DNA of 64,000 bases from Xestospongia bergquistia (lineage: Eukaryota; Porifera; Demospongiae; Haplosclerida; Petrosiidae). This document shows positions 37,701 to 49,923 of the stretch, in pieces. Made by a program: the position numbers and the translations under genes. A model generated the notes under the pieces. That model did not search any database, had not been told where the DNA came from, and saw only the letters and a program-made list of their open reading frames with translations. The number at the start of each line of letters is the position of its first letter. Position 1 is the first letter of the stretch. The DNA is taken from the NCBI GenBank assembly GCA_963965975.1, contig OZ014413.1:3978001-4042000 (forward strand), given 5' to 3'.

Positions 37701-40700
37701 TTAGGAGCTACTGATACTACTGTAAGAAGTAATGGAACTGGAATTCGTAGAGGACAAAGAAGTATTACTGAGATAGGTTATAACTTTTAATAACTAGATA
37801 CTAATATTGTATATATAACTGTAACATTAGGAGCTACTGATACTATTGTAAGAAATAATGGAACTGGAACTCATAGAGGACAAAGGAGTATTACTTAGAC
37901 AGGTTATAACTTTTAATAACTAGCTACTAATATTGTATATATAACTGTAACATTAGGAGATACTGATACTATTATAAGAAGTAATGGAACTGGAACTCGT
38001 AGAGGACAAAGGTGTAATACTGAGACAGGTTATAACTTTTAATAACTAGATGCTAATATTGTATATATAACTGTAACATTAGGAGCTGCTAATACTACTG
38101 TAAAAGTAATGGAACTGGAACTCGTAGAGGACAACGGAGTATTACTGAGATAGGTTGTAACTTTTAATAACTAGATACTAATATTGTATATATAACTGTA
38201 ACATTATGAGCTACTGATAGTACTGTAAGAAGTAATGGAACTGGAACTCATATAGGATAAAGCAGTTTTAGTGGGACAGGTTATAACTTTTAATAAGTAG
38301 ATACTAATATTGTATATATAACTGTAACATTAGGAGCTACTGATTCTATTGTAAGAAGTAATGGAACTGGAACTTGTAGAAGACAAAGGTGTAATATTGA
38401 GACAGGTTATAACTTTTAATAACTAGATGCTAATATTGTGTATATAACTGTAACTTTAGGAGCTGCTAGTACTACTGTAAGAAGTAATGGAACTGGAACT
38501 CATAGAGGACAAAGGAGTATTACTGACATAGGTTGTAACTTCTAATAACTAGATACTAATATTGTATATATAACTGTAACATTAGGAGCTACTGATACTA
38601 CTGTAAGAAGTAATGGAACTGGAACTCGTAGAGGACAAAGAAGTATTACTGAGATAGGTTGTAACTTGTAATAAAAAGATACTAATATTGTATATATAAC
38701 TGTAACATTAGGAGCTACCGATACTACTGTAAGAAGTAATGGAACTGGAACTCGTAGAGGACAAAGAAGTATTACTGAGACAGGTTATAACTTTTAATAA
38801 CTAGATACTAATATTGTATATATAACTGTAACTTTAGGAGCTGCTAATACTACTGTAAGAAGTAATGGAACTGGATCTCATAGAGGACAAAGGAGTATTA
38901 GTGAGATAGGTTGTAACTTTTAATAACTAGATACTAATATTGTATATATAACTGTAACATTTGGAGCTGCTACTGATAATACTGTAAGAAGTAATGGAAC
39001 TAGAACTCGTAGAGGACAAAGAAGTATTACTGAGACAGGTTATAACTTTTAATAACTAAATACTAATATTGTATATATAACTGTAACATTAGGTGCTACT
39101 GATACTATTATAAGAAGTAATAGAACAGGAACTTGTAGAGGACAAAGGTGTAATACTGAGACAGGTTATAACTTTTAATAACTAGATGCTAATATTGTAT
39201 ATATTACTGTAACATTAGGAGCTACTAATACTACTTTAAGAAGTAATGGAACTGCAACTCGTAGAGACAAAGGTGTATTATTGAGACTGGTTTTAACTTT
39301 TAATAACTAGATACTAATATTGTATATATAACTGTAACATTAAGTGCTACTGATACTACTGTGAGAAGTAATGGAACTCCAACTCGTAGAGGACAAAGAG
39401 TATTACTGAGATAGGTTGTAACTTTAATAACTAGATACTAATATTGTATATATAACTGTAACATTAGGAGCTACTGATACTACTGTAAGAAGTAATGGAA
39501 CTGCAACTCATAGAGGACAAAGGAGTATTACTGAGACAGGTTATAACTTTTAATAACTAGATACTAATATTGTATATATAACTGTAACATTAGGAGCTAC
39601 TGATACTACTGTAAGAAGTAATGGAACTGGAACTCATAGAGGACAAAGGACTATTACTGAGATAGGTTGTAACTTTTAATAACTAGATACTAATATTCTA
39701 TATATAATTGTAACATTAGGAGCTACTAATACTACTGTAAGAAGTAATGGAACTGGAACTCGTAGAGGACAAAGAAGTATTACCGAGACAGGTTATAACA
39801 TTTAACAACTAGATACTAATATTGTATATATAACTGTAACATTTGGAGCTACTGATACTACTGTAAGAAGTAATGGAACTGGAACTCGTAGAGGACGTAG
39901 GTGTAATACTTAGACAGGTTATAACTTTTAATAACTAGATACTAATATTGTATATATAAATGTAACATTAGGAGCTACTAATACTACTGTAAGAAGTAAT
40001 GGAACTGCAACTCGTAGAGGACAAAGGAGTATTAATGAGACTGGTTATAACTTTTAATAACTAGATACTAATATTGTATATATAACTGTAACATTAGGTG
40101 CTACTGATACTACTGTAAGAAGTAATGGAACTCCAACTCATAGAGGACAATAGAGTATTACTGAGACAGGTTATAACTTTTAATAACTAGATACTAATAT
40201 TGTATATATAACTGTAACATTAAGAGCTACTAATACTACTGTAAAAAGTAATGGAACTGGAACTCGTAGAGGACAAAGGAGTATTACTGAGATAGGTTGT
40301 AACTTTTAATAACTAGATACTAATATTGTATATATAACTGTAACATTAGGAGCTACTGATACTATTGTAAGAAGTAATGGAACTGGAACTCGTAGAGGAC
40401 AAAGGTGTAATACTGAGACAGGTTATAACTTTTAATAACTAGATGCTAATAATATATATATTACTGTAACATTAGGAGCTACTAATACTACTGTAAGAAG
40501 TAATGGAACTCCAACTCATAGAGGACAAAGCAGTATTACTGAGACAGGTCATAACTTTTAATAACTACATATTAATATTGTATATATAACTGTAACATTA
40601 GGAGCTACTGATACTATTGTAAGAAGTAATGGAACTGGAACTCGTAGAGGACAAAGGTGTAATACTGAGACAGGTTATAACTTTTAATAACTAGATGCTA

Positions 40701-43700
40701 ATATTATATATATTACTGTAACATTAGGAGCTACTAATACTCTGTAAGAAGTAATGGAACTGCAACTTGTAAAGGACAAAGGAGTATTATTGAGATAGGT
40801 TATAACATTTAACAACTAGATACTAATATTGTATATATAACTGTAACATTAGGAGCTACTGATACTACTGGTAGAAGTAATGGTACTGGAACTCGTAGAG
40901 GACAAAGGTGTAATACTGAGACAGGTTATAACTTTTAATAACTAGATGCTAATATTGTATATATTACTGTAACATTAGGAGCTACTAATACTACTGTAAG
41001 AAGTAATGGAACTGCAACTCGTAGAGGACAATGGAGTATTAATGAGACTGGTTATAACTTTTAATAACTAGATACTAATATTGTATATATAACTGTAACA
41101 TTAGGTGCTACTGATACTACTGTAAGAAGTAATGGAACTCCAACTCATAGAGGACAATAGAGTATTACTGAGACAGGTTATAACTTTTAATAACTAGATA
41201 CTAATATTGTATATATAACTGTAACATTAAGAGCTACTAATACTACTGTAAAAAGTAATGGAACTGGAACTCGTAGAGGACAAAGGAGTATTACTGAGAT
41301 AGGTTTTAACTTTTAATAACTAGATACTAATATTGTATATATAACTGTAACATTAGGAGCTACTGATACTATTGTAAGAAGTAATGGAACTGGAACTCGT
41401 AGAGGACAAAGGTGTAATACTGAGACCGGTTATAACTTTTAATAACTAGATGCTAATATTATATATATTACTGTAACATTAGGAGCTACTAATACTACTG
41501 TAAGAAGTAATGGAACTCCAACTCATAGAGGACAAAGCAGTATTACTGAGACAGGTTATAACTTTTAATAACTACATACTAATATTGTATATATAACTGT
41601 AACATTATGAGCTACTGATACTATTGTAAGAAGTAATGGAACTGGAACTCGTAGAGGACAAAGGTGTAATACTGAGACAGGTTATAACTTTTAATAACTA
41701 GATGCTAATATTATATATATTATTGTAACATTAGGAGCTACTAATACTCTGTAAGACGTAATGGAACTGCAACTTGTAAAGGACAAAGGAGTATTATTGA
41801 GATAGGTTATAACATTTAACAACTAGATACTAATATTGTATATATAACTGTAACATTAGGAGCTACTGATACTACTGGTAGAAGTAATGGTACTGGAACT
41901 CGTAGAGGACAAAGGTGTAATACTGAGACAGGTTATAACTTTTAATAACTAGATACTAATATTGTATATATAACTGTAACATTTGGAGCTACTGATACTA
42001 CTGTAAGAAGTAATGGAACTGTAACTCGTAGACGACAGAGAAGTAATACTGAGACAGGTTATAATTTTTAATAACTAGATACTAATATTGTATATATAAC
42101 TGTAACATTAGGTGCTACTGATACTATTGTAAGAAGTAATGGAACTGGAACTCGTAGAGGACAAACGAGTATTACTGAGACTGGTTATAACTTTTAATAA
42201 CTAGATACTAATATTGTATATATAACTGTAACATTAGGTGCTACTGATACTACTGTAAGAAATAATGGAACTGCAACTCGTAGAGGACAAAGAAGTATTA
42301 CTGAGATAGGTTATAACTTTTAATAACTAGATACTAATATTGTATATAAAACTGTAACATTAGGAGCTACTGATACTACTGTAAGAAGTAATGGAACTCC
42401 AACTCATAGAGGACAAAGAAGTATTACTGAGATAGGTTATAACTTTTAATAACTAGATACTAATATTGTATATAATATAACTGTAACATTAGGTGCTACT
42501 GATACTATTGTAAGAAGTAATGGAACTGGAACTCGTAGAGGACAAAGGAGTATTACTGAGACTGGTTATAACTTTTAATAACTAGATACTAATATTGTAT
42601 GTATAACTGTAACATTAGGTGCTTCTGATACTACTGTAAGAAGTAATGGAACTGCAACTCGTAGAGGACAAAGAAGTATTACTGAGATAGATTATAACTT
42701 TTAATAACTAGATACTAATATTGTATATATAACTGTAACATTAGGAGCTACTGATACTACTGTAAGAAGTAATGGAACTCCAACTCATAGAGGACAAAGA
42801 AGTATTACTGAGATAGGTTGTAACTTTTAAAACTAGATACTAATATTGTATATATAACTGTAACATTAGGAGCTACTGATACAACTGTAAGAAGTAATGG
42901 AACTGGAACTCGTAGAGGACAAAGAAGTATTACTGAGACAGGTTATAACTTTTAATAACTAGATACCAATATTGTATAAATAACTGTAAAATTAGGAGCT
43001 ACTGATACTACTGTAAGAAGTAATGGAACTGCAACTCGTAGAGGACAAAGGTGTAATACTGAGACAGGTTATAACTTTTAATGACTAGATGCTTATATTG
43101 TATATATAACTGTAACATTAGGAGCTACTACTACTACTGTAAGAAGTAATGGAACTGGAACTAGTAGAGGACAAAGGAGTATTACTGAGACAGGTTATAA
43201 CTTTTAATAACTAGATACTAATATTGTATATATAACTGTAACATTAGGAGCTACTGATACTATTGTAAGAAGTAATGGAACTGGAACTCGTAGAGGACAA
43301 AGGTGTAATACTGAGACAGGTTATAACTTTTAATAACTAGATACTAATATTGTATATGTAATTGTAACATTAGGAGCTACTGATACTACTGTAAGAAGTA
43401 ATGGAACTCCAACTCATAGAGGACAAAGGAGTATTACTGAGATAGGTGATAACTTTTAATAACTAGATACTAATATTGTATATATAACTGTAACATTAGG
43501 AGCTACTGATACTATTGTAAGAAGTAATGGAACTGGAACTCGTAGAGGACAAAGGTGTAATACTGAGACAGGTTATAACTTTTAATAACTAGATACTAAT
43601 ATTGTATATGTAATTGTAACATTAGGAGCTACTGATACTATTGTAAGAAGTAATGGAACTGGAACTCGTAGAGGACAAAGGTGTAATACTGAGACAGGTT

Positions 43701-43910
43701 ATAACTTTTAATAACTAGATACTAATATTGTATATGTAATTGTAACATTAGGAGCTACTGATACTACTGTAAGAAGTAATGGAACTCCCACTCATAGAGG
43801 ACAAAGGAGTATTACTGAGATAGGTGATAACTTTTAATAACTAGATACTAATATTGTATATATAACTGTAACATTAGGAGCTACTGATACTACTGTAAGA
43901 AGTAATGGAA
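28731..43910. repeat. Satellite S array 2: about 120 monomers of 126 bp
   Basis: Same 126-bp monomer as array 1 and same left-edge phase. The left part (about 28860-29870) is a homogenised run carrying the 'gcaactcgtag' and 'taatacctag' variants, absent from array 1. Blocks of eight monomers are duplicated near 29892/30900 and 40094/41101 (about 1,008 bp apart). At the right end 'gtatatgtaattg' monomers recur with 126 and 252-bp spacing (43350-43740). The array ends at the same monomer position as array 1 ('gtaagaagtaatgga'), although the sequence beyond differs. Confidence 0.97.
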
Positions 43911-44324
43911 TAGGTGTGAAGTAGTTCATATACTTTAAGTGTAGTCTGTTAAGTTCATATCTGGTTATTGTTACAATGGGAAATTATAAGAGTGGATGAA
44001 TAGCTTTATGTATTTTTTTAGGTTCTATTTTCAAGTATGACATCAGAGAAATGACAAGTCATTACTCAAGATTGTTTAGTCACTTCTGTCATTCGTCTTC
44101 ACAATCAGCTATTTTGGTAATTGTCTGAGATGATCTAATGTACGACTACATTATATTTATATATAAGATATTTTGGAGCTGCTATGTACAGCAAAGTCAG
44201 ATATCAAATAGTGCCAGTAATATTATTTTTAATAACGGATATTTAATGGGTTTTCTTTGTTCTCATTACTTGGATTGATAGCTAATGAGGTGGACAGGAC
44301 ATTATAAGATCATCTTCTGCTTTT
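43911..44324. other. Segment V, left part: no supported gene
   Basis: Single-copy sequence found only between array 2 and the transporter fragment. I see no clear exon. It may hold degraded upstream parts of the transporter gene (an open NGYLMGFL stretch near 44236), but not enough to call. Confidence 0.4.
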
Positions 44325-44561
44325 TTGGCTTGGACACAATCTTCTGTGTGTTTTATTATAGCAGCATATTGCCCTAATAATCCATTACTTTTCGCAATAT
44401 TTGCACTTACGTATCTTTGTATTGTAATTGGATGTGCTGACTTTCATACTAACATTGTTCAGTTCAATATTGATCAACTTACAGGAGCTTCAGCAGATGA
44501 ACTAAGTGCTATCATATACTGTCATAGTATTAATGGCCAGATATATTTTGCTACATTTTAA
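44325..44561 (+). pseudogene. POT/SLC15-like transporter fragment, membrane-spanning part
   Basis: An open frame reads FIIAAYCPNNPLLFAIFAL, then GCADFHTNIVQFNIDQLTG and ASADELSAIIYCHS. Proton-coupled oligopeptide transporters (major facilitator superfamily) carry a motif of this type, with a hydrophobic helix, N-[IV]-x-Q-F-x-x-DQ, a short loop and then an aromatic-rich segment. The fragment would lie in the N-terminal half of the transporter, in the membrane. The frame runs into a stop after IYFATF, where the family continues. The next recognisable piece is at 44665, in the same orientation. The fragment is probably a pseudogene captured by the module. Confidence 0.6.
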
Positions 44562-44664
44562 CTTAGACAATGTTCTTTCCACCTTTTCCTTCTATTATCC
44601 TTTTTAATAATAGAAGTAACAGTCTCCGTGGTAATGATAACTCATTCCTTTTAAACATTGCTAG

Positions 44665-44813
44665 AAACTACTCCTCTCATGAATTTTATCAAGTTGATTG
44701 CTAAAGTACTCAACTATGCCAGGAAGAGCAAGTACCCAAAGAATAGTAAAGCCTTGACCTACTGGGAGGAGGACTACCATACCAAATCACTCATCCTCAG
44801 CACTTTATATTAG
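44665..44813 (+). pseudogene. POT/SLC15-like transporter fragment, loop part
   Basis: After an acceptor-like 'cattgctag', the frame reads TPLMNFIKLIAKVLNYARKSK, YPKNSKALTYWEEDY, then HTKSLILSTLY and a stop. LIAKVLNYARK...ALTYWEEDY matches the loop before the C-terminal half of POT transporters. The intact single-copy gene at 60042-60870 begins with the equivalent ALTYWEKNYPS. The family's GKEKYGGPF motif should follow but is missing, so the fragment is truncated. It is related to that nearby gene or to another paralogue. Confidence 0.65.
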
Positions 44814-45109
44814 ATAATGTATATAATCTACTTTATATCAGAGAAATTAAAATTTGTTTTAGCTCTTTTAATTTCTTTCCTGTACAGAAAGCAACGGACA
44901 CCCTCAATGTTAACTGTGATTGCAGCATAATTAATTCTTGCGTTACTCCTGCTCTGCTCTACTAAATGGCATTTTAAAAGCCACCATCACAGAAGTTGTG
45001 CTGTTCTTTACTAGAAAGGGACTGTGGCTGATTAGAAAATATGTGTTGCACACTGCTCTATTAAGTATTCTTTAAATCAATAAACTGAGACTTTATAAGA
45101 CAGTATCTT
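44814..45109. other. Segment V, right part: nothing recognised
   Basis: About 300 bp of AT-rich sequence between the transporter fragment and the minus-strand open stretch at 45110. No domain, RNA gene or repeat seen. Confidence 0.4.
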
Positions 45110-45301
45110 TCATACTAAAGCTCTTTCCTCCACTCTCATGCACTTACTCTCACTCTCTTTTTTTCTCATCTTGTCTAATACGTCAGTTAAATCTTTGTCT
45201 CCATTTTTATGGACTCCAACTAAACCTTGTTCTTCTGGCATTCGCGATTTTATAATAGTATAATTTCTTGTTAAGCTGCATTCAAATGTGACAACATGCA
45301 C
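45110..45301 (-). other. Open stretch downstream of the OSCP exons, copy 2
   Basis: A 63-codon minus-strand frame reading MPEEQGLVGVHKNGDKDLTD and then LDKMRKKESE, where a strong donor (GAGA|gtaagt) sits. It lies just past the last OSCP exon, but does not resemble the OSCP C-terminus. An alternative reading uses acceptor 'gaatgcag' and gives LNKKLYYYKIANARR, no better. In copy 1 it is cut at HKNG by the satellite junction. It may be an unrelated exon brought next to OSCP. Confidence 0.3.
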
Positions 45302-45322
45302 CTTTAATTAATATTATTATAC

Positions 45323-46101
45323 CTCAGCAGTAGTGACAGCACAGTTGACCTCTCCTCTATAAGCACTCAAAATTGTATCAAAACCTTTCATCACTCCAGA
45401 CACTTTGGTTAAATGAACATTTTCATCTAATGCACCTTTAAAACTATTATGGCAACACATAGTATGTCACTGTGGATTAAGGACAACTAACCAAAGAGGT
45501 TCACAGTGAGATCAGAATACTTCTTCTCTTTTAAAACATCATTAACAGCAGCTAAAGACGAGTAAGTATTAAAATAGCACTTATCTTAATTATTTACTTT
45601 GTTTCTGTTCTGATGGTAGGGTTATTAATAAAACCAGAGAGAGCTGGTGAATCTTGCATCAGTTTCTATAAAATTAAGAAATCCATTAATTTTAAAAAAA
45701 TTGTATAACCCGTTACATGTACATATACACTCTATGTGTACTTCATTATAAATTATACATTAGCAGTTATAATAAGATTTTCATCAAGCAGAGGTTCAAG
45801 TAACTCTTTCATAACAGAATATTTGATATTATCAACTGAAGACATGTTTAGTTCTATTTCATTATCATCATTAACTGGAATATTGGATTGTACTTTAAAA
45901 ATCTTTTTAATTCTCTTTTGTAAATAGGACTTTAAAATCGATCCCAGACATGATAGATCAAAATACCACAGAATACTACAAATGCTAGTGATATTAATAT
46001 CTATCTATTACCTGAAACTCTTTTAGTTCCTTTTCAACTTTCTCTAATGATGCTTTTTTACTAGCAGCTGAAAACAAGGCATGAGCATATCTTCTTCTAA
46101 T
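45323..46101 (-). pseudogene. ATP synthase subunit O (OSCP) fragment, copy 2
   Basis: Same four exons as copy 1: 46012-46101, 45598-45665, 45492-45551 and 45323-45435, with GT/AG borders. The last exon is intact and reads GALDENVHLTKVSGVMKGF and then AYRGEVNCAVTTAE, matching the family's SVHRGEVPCTVTTA signature. The joins are in phase except between the second and third exons (68-nt exon ending AA, next starting CT), which is off by one base in both copies. Without another splice choice that breaks the protein. The presequence and the C-terminal region are absent. The block is better preserved than copy 1, but probably also non-functional. Confidence 0.8.
45759..45929 (-). other. In-phase 57-codon open exon-like segment in the OSCP intron, copy 2
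   Basis: Same as 16220-16390: acceptor ttttaaag|TCC, donor AAT|gtataa, phase 0 at both ends. It differs near the N-terminus (KKIFKVQSNI instead of KKFFKAQFNI) and stays open. Identity unknown. Confidence 0.35.
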
Positions 46102-46226
46102 CTACACTTTGACATACTGCAACATAATGTCAGGGCTTCATATACGTGTGATTAATAAACCTATATTCAGACAGACAATGTTCATTGTTTACTAGATAAG
46201 ATATAGGCAGTTATATTGTTGTTAAT

Positions 46227-46295
46227 ATCATGGTGCAATATCCATGATCAACTGAGCATGCTCAGTTCGATTAGCCGCTTTTGTGGCGCCAAATT
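46227..46295. promoter_or_regulatory. Palindrome cluster with an E2F-like site, block Y copy 2
   Basis: ATCATGG/CCATGAT hairpin, then the 18-bp perfect palindrome at 46250-46267, then TGGCGCCAAATTT. Unchanged from copy 1, while nearby sequence carries substitutions. Candidate promoter remnant. Confidence 0.35.
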
Positions 46296-46325
46296 TGTAC
46301 TAGAAAATAATAAACTTAGACGCCA

Positions 46326-46500
46326 TTACTTCATTTTAGCAACCAGAGTGTCAGGACTTTACTTCTGCAGGGCTGTTTAGCAAGACCAGATGAAAGAACT
46401 GGATTCCATTACTTCACTTTAGCAACCAGTCTGTTGGGACTTTACTTATGCAGGGCTCTTTAGCAAGACAAGAGGAAACTGGATTCCATGCAGCCAGGCC
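46326..46500. repeat. 83-bp tandem duplication, block Y copy 2
   Basis: Two units starting 'ttacttca' at 46326 and 46409, 83 bp apart, as in copy 1. The sequence from here to 46960 parallels 16961-17420 and holds no supported gene. Confidence 0.85.
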
Positions 46501-46960
46501 ATTTGACAATGTTTTCTGTAGTAAATCTGAGATGATGCCCCTGGCTACAACAAAAGAGAAAGACAGTAGTAACAAATACGGTCAGAGTAGCAGTACTCCA
46601 TGTGTGTTAGTATATCTAGCTTGCCTAACTTAACTTTTAAATTTAGTGAGCTTTAGCCCTTAGTTTTAGTGGATCTGTTATCTGAACTAAGCCTGTCATC
46701 AGTCATTTTTAAACATAATATATCACTAGTCCTTTTCTCTGTAATATATAGACTTTAGTAACCAGTATATTAATTACAATGTAGCAAGTCTGAATAAAAT
46801 TAGTCAAATGTCTTATTTTGTACAAGCCTATTTTCCCCTATTGTGTCTACTTTTGTATCAGTATCAGCTTGTAATGGTCAGAGAATTCCTCTACTCTTGC
46901 ACTTGTTGTGTAGTGCATTACAGCATATAAGACTTCTATATTATTGATAGCCTATTATCT

Positions 46961-49923
46961 GTCTACTGTTTCTGAATGTAACTGTCTCATCCACAGTGTC
47001 TAACATAAATATCCTGTCTAAACAGTGTCCTAGTATAATTGTCATGTCTAATGCATACTAATATAATTGTCCTATCAGCTCAGACCTAATATAGCTGTCC
47101 AATCTACTGTGTTCTAATGTAACTGTCCTGTCTACTATATCCTATTGTAATCATCAGGGCTACTGTATCCTAGTATAATTGTCCTGTGTACTGTGTCCTA
47201 ACGTAGTTGTCTAATCTGCTCTGTCCTATTGTAAACATTCCATTCCAATGTGTTTTCATGTAATTGACAATTTGCCTTGTCCTAATGTAACACCCCTGTC
47301 TACTGTGTCCTAGTATAATTATCCCATTTACTATTTCATAACATAATTTTAGTAACTATTGTGTCTTTGTCTAACCATCTGTTACTGTCTTTTAATTTAA
47401 CTGTCCTATCTACTGTGTCCTAAGGTAACTGTCCTATCTACTGTGTCCTAATGAAATTGTCTCATCTTGCGTGTTCTTAATATAAAATTCCCTTCCACTT
47501 TGTCCTAATGTAATTGCTGATGTAACTTGTCTGTCCTAATGTAATTGCTGATGTAACCTGTCTGTCCTAATGTAACAGTCCCATTAACTGTGTCTTAATG
47601 TACCAGTTTCTTTTACTCTGTCCTAATGTAATTGTCCTTTCTATTCTGTATAATGTAACTATTCAACCTACTGTGTCCTAGTATAATTGTCCCATCTAAT
47701 ATGTCCTAAAGTAAATATCCCATCTACTATGTCTTAATGTAACTGACTTGTGTACTGTGTTGTAACATAATATTCTAATCTACTGTGTCTTATATAATTA
47801 TCCTATCTACTGTGTTTGTATCTGTCCTGCCTACTGTGTCCTAATGTATACAGGTGTCCTATTATAACATTCTATTCCACTAACTGTCCCATTGATTGCG
47901 TCCTAATGTAGACAGGTGTCCTATTATAACATTCTATTCCACTAAATGTCGCATTGACTGTGTCCTAATGTAACTGCTTCTTTTACTGTGTCCTAACATA
48001 AGTGCCCATCTACTGTGTTGTAATGTACTTGTCCCATCTACTGTCTCCTAATTTAATAGCCCTGTCAATTCTGTCTGATATAACTATGCAACTAACTGTG
48101 TCCTAGTGTAATTGTCCATCTACTATGTCTTAACATAATTGTCCTAACCACTGTGTCCTAACGTAATTATCATGTATACCTTGTCATAATATAAGTAACT
48201 GTTGTGTCCTAATGTATCTGTACCATCACATTTACTGTGTTCTAATGTAACATCCTGTCTACTGTGTTGTTGTGTCCATAGTAAGATTGCCCCATCTATT
48301 GTGGTAACTCTTTCATTTACTGTGTTCCAATGTAATATCCAGTCTACTGTATTGTGATGTAATTGTCCTATCTACTGTGTCCTAAAGTAACTGTGTGTCC
48401 TAATGTAACATCATGTCTACTGTGTTCTGATGTAATTGTCCTATCTACTGTGTCCTAACGTAACTGTCCTATTTAATGTGTTTTAATGTAACATCCTGTC
48501 TACTGTGTTGTTATATAGTTGTCCTGTCTACTGTCTTCGTAATTGTCCCATTTACTGTGTCTTTATGTAACCATCCTTTGTGGTGTAATTGTCCTCTCTA
48601 CTGTGTGCCAACATAACTGTCCCATCTACTGTGTCCTAATAGTCCCATCTGCTGTATCCTGATGTGTACGTTTACCTTCTACTGTGTCCTAGCATAATTG
48701 TCTCAACTACTTTGTGATAATGTAATTGTCCAGTATATTCTGTCCAATGTACTGTGTCCTTAGTATAACTGTCCTGTCTACTATGTCCTATTGTGACTGT
48801 CTTGTGTCCTAATGTAATTGTGCTGTCTGCTTTTAATGTAATTGTGCTGTCTGCTCTTAATGTAATCGTGCTGTGTGCTGTGTCCTATTCTAACTACTTG
48901 TCTACTATCTCCTAATGCAATTGTCCCATCGACTATGTCCTACTATAATTTTCCTGTCTACTGTATCCTAATGTATTTGTCTTGTCTAATGTGCTCTATT
49001 GTAATTGTCCATTCTACTGTGTTCTGTAATTGTCAATATACTGTGTGCTAATGTAATTGTCACTTCTACTGTGTTCTATAATTGTCAATATACTGTGTCT
49101 TAATGTGTCTTGTCTACTATATTCAAATGTAAATGTCTCTTCTACAGTGTCCTACTATATTCAATTGTAAATGTCCCTTCTACTGTGTTTTAATATACTT
49201 GTCTCGTCTGCTATTCAATTGTAAATGTCCCTTCTACTGTGTTCTAATATACTTGTCTCGTCTGCTGTGTCTAAATGTAATCGTTTCTTCTATTGTGTCT
49301 TAATGTAACTGTCCCTTCTACAATGTTTTATAATTGTCAATGTACTGTGTCTTAATGTGTCTTGTCTACTCTATTCAAATGTAATTGTTTCTTCTACTGT
49401 GTTCTACTATATTCAATTGTAAATGTCCCTTCTAATGTGTCCTACTATATTCAAATGTAAATGTCCCTTCTACTGTGTTCTAATGTACTTGTCTCGTCTG
49501 CTGTGTCTAAATGTAATTGTCTCTTCTATTGTGTCATAATGTAACTCTCTCATGTCTTAATATAATTGTCCTGTCTACTGTCTCCTAATGTATTTGTCTC
49601 ATCTACTGTGACCTAATGTAATTTTCCATTTACTCTGTCCTACTGTATTTGTCCTGTCTACTGTGTACTAAAGTAATTTTCCTATCTACTGTGTCCCTAT
49701 ATAATTATTCCGTTTGCTATGTTATGATGCTATTTGTCTTTCTTGTTTACTGTGTTTTAATAATTGTCTCATCCACTTTGTCCTAATGTATCAGTCCTGT
49801 CTAATGTGTCCTAATGTAATTGTCCCATCTACTTGACCTAATGTAAGTTTATTGTCTACTGTATGTTGTTTTCTAATGTAGCTGTTGTCATTACTGTGTC
49901 CTTATGTAACCATCCTGACTATT
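46961..49923. repeat. Array Z1 copy 2: diverged 28-bp tandem repeat
   Basis: Collinear with 17421-20410, sharing its irregular units. Small differences include an extra 'ctgtcctaatgtaattgctgatgtaac' unit near 47530, loss of part of a unit near 48640, and loss of about 60-130 bp near 49050 and 49570. Confidence 0.9.

Noticed and set aside
44325-44561. The transporter fragment as a complete small gene
   Set aside because: It contains only an internal part of a 12-helix protein family and stops where the family continues, so it is a fragment.
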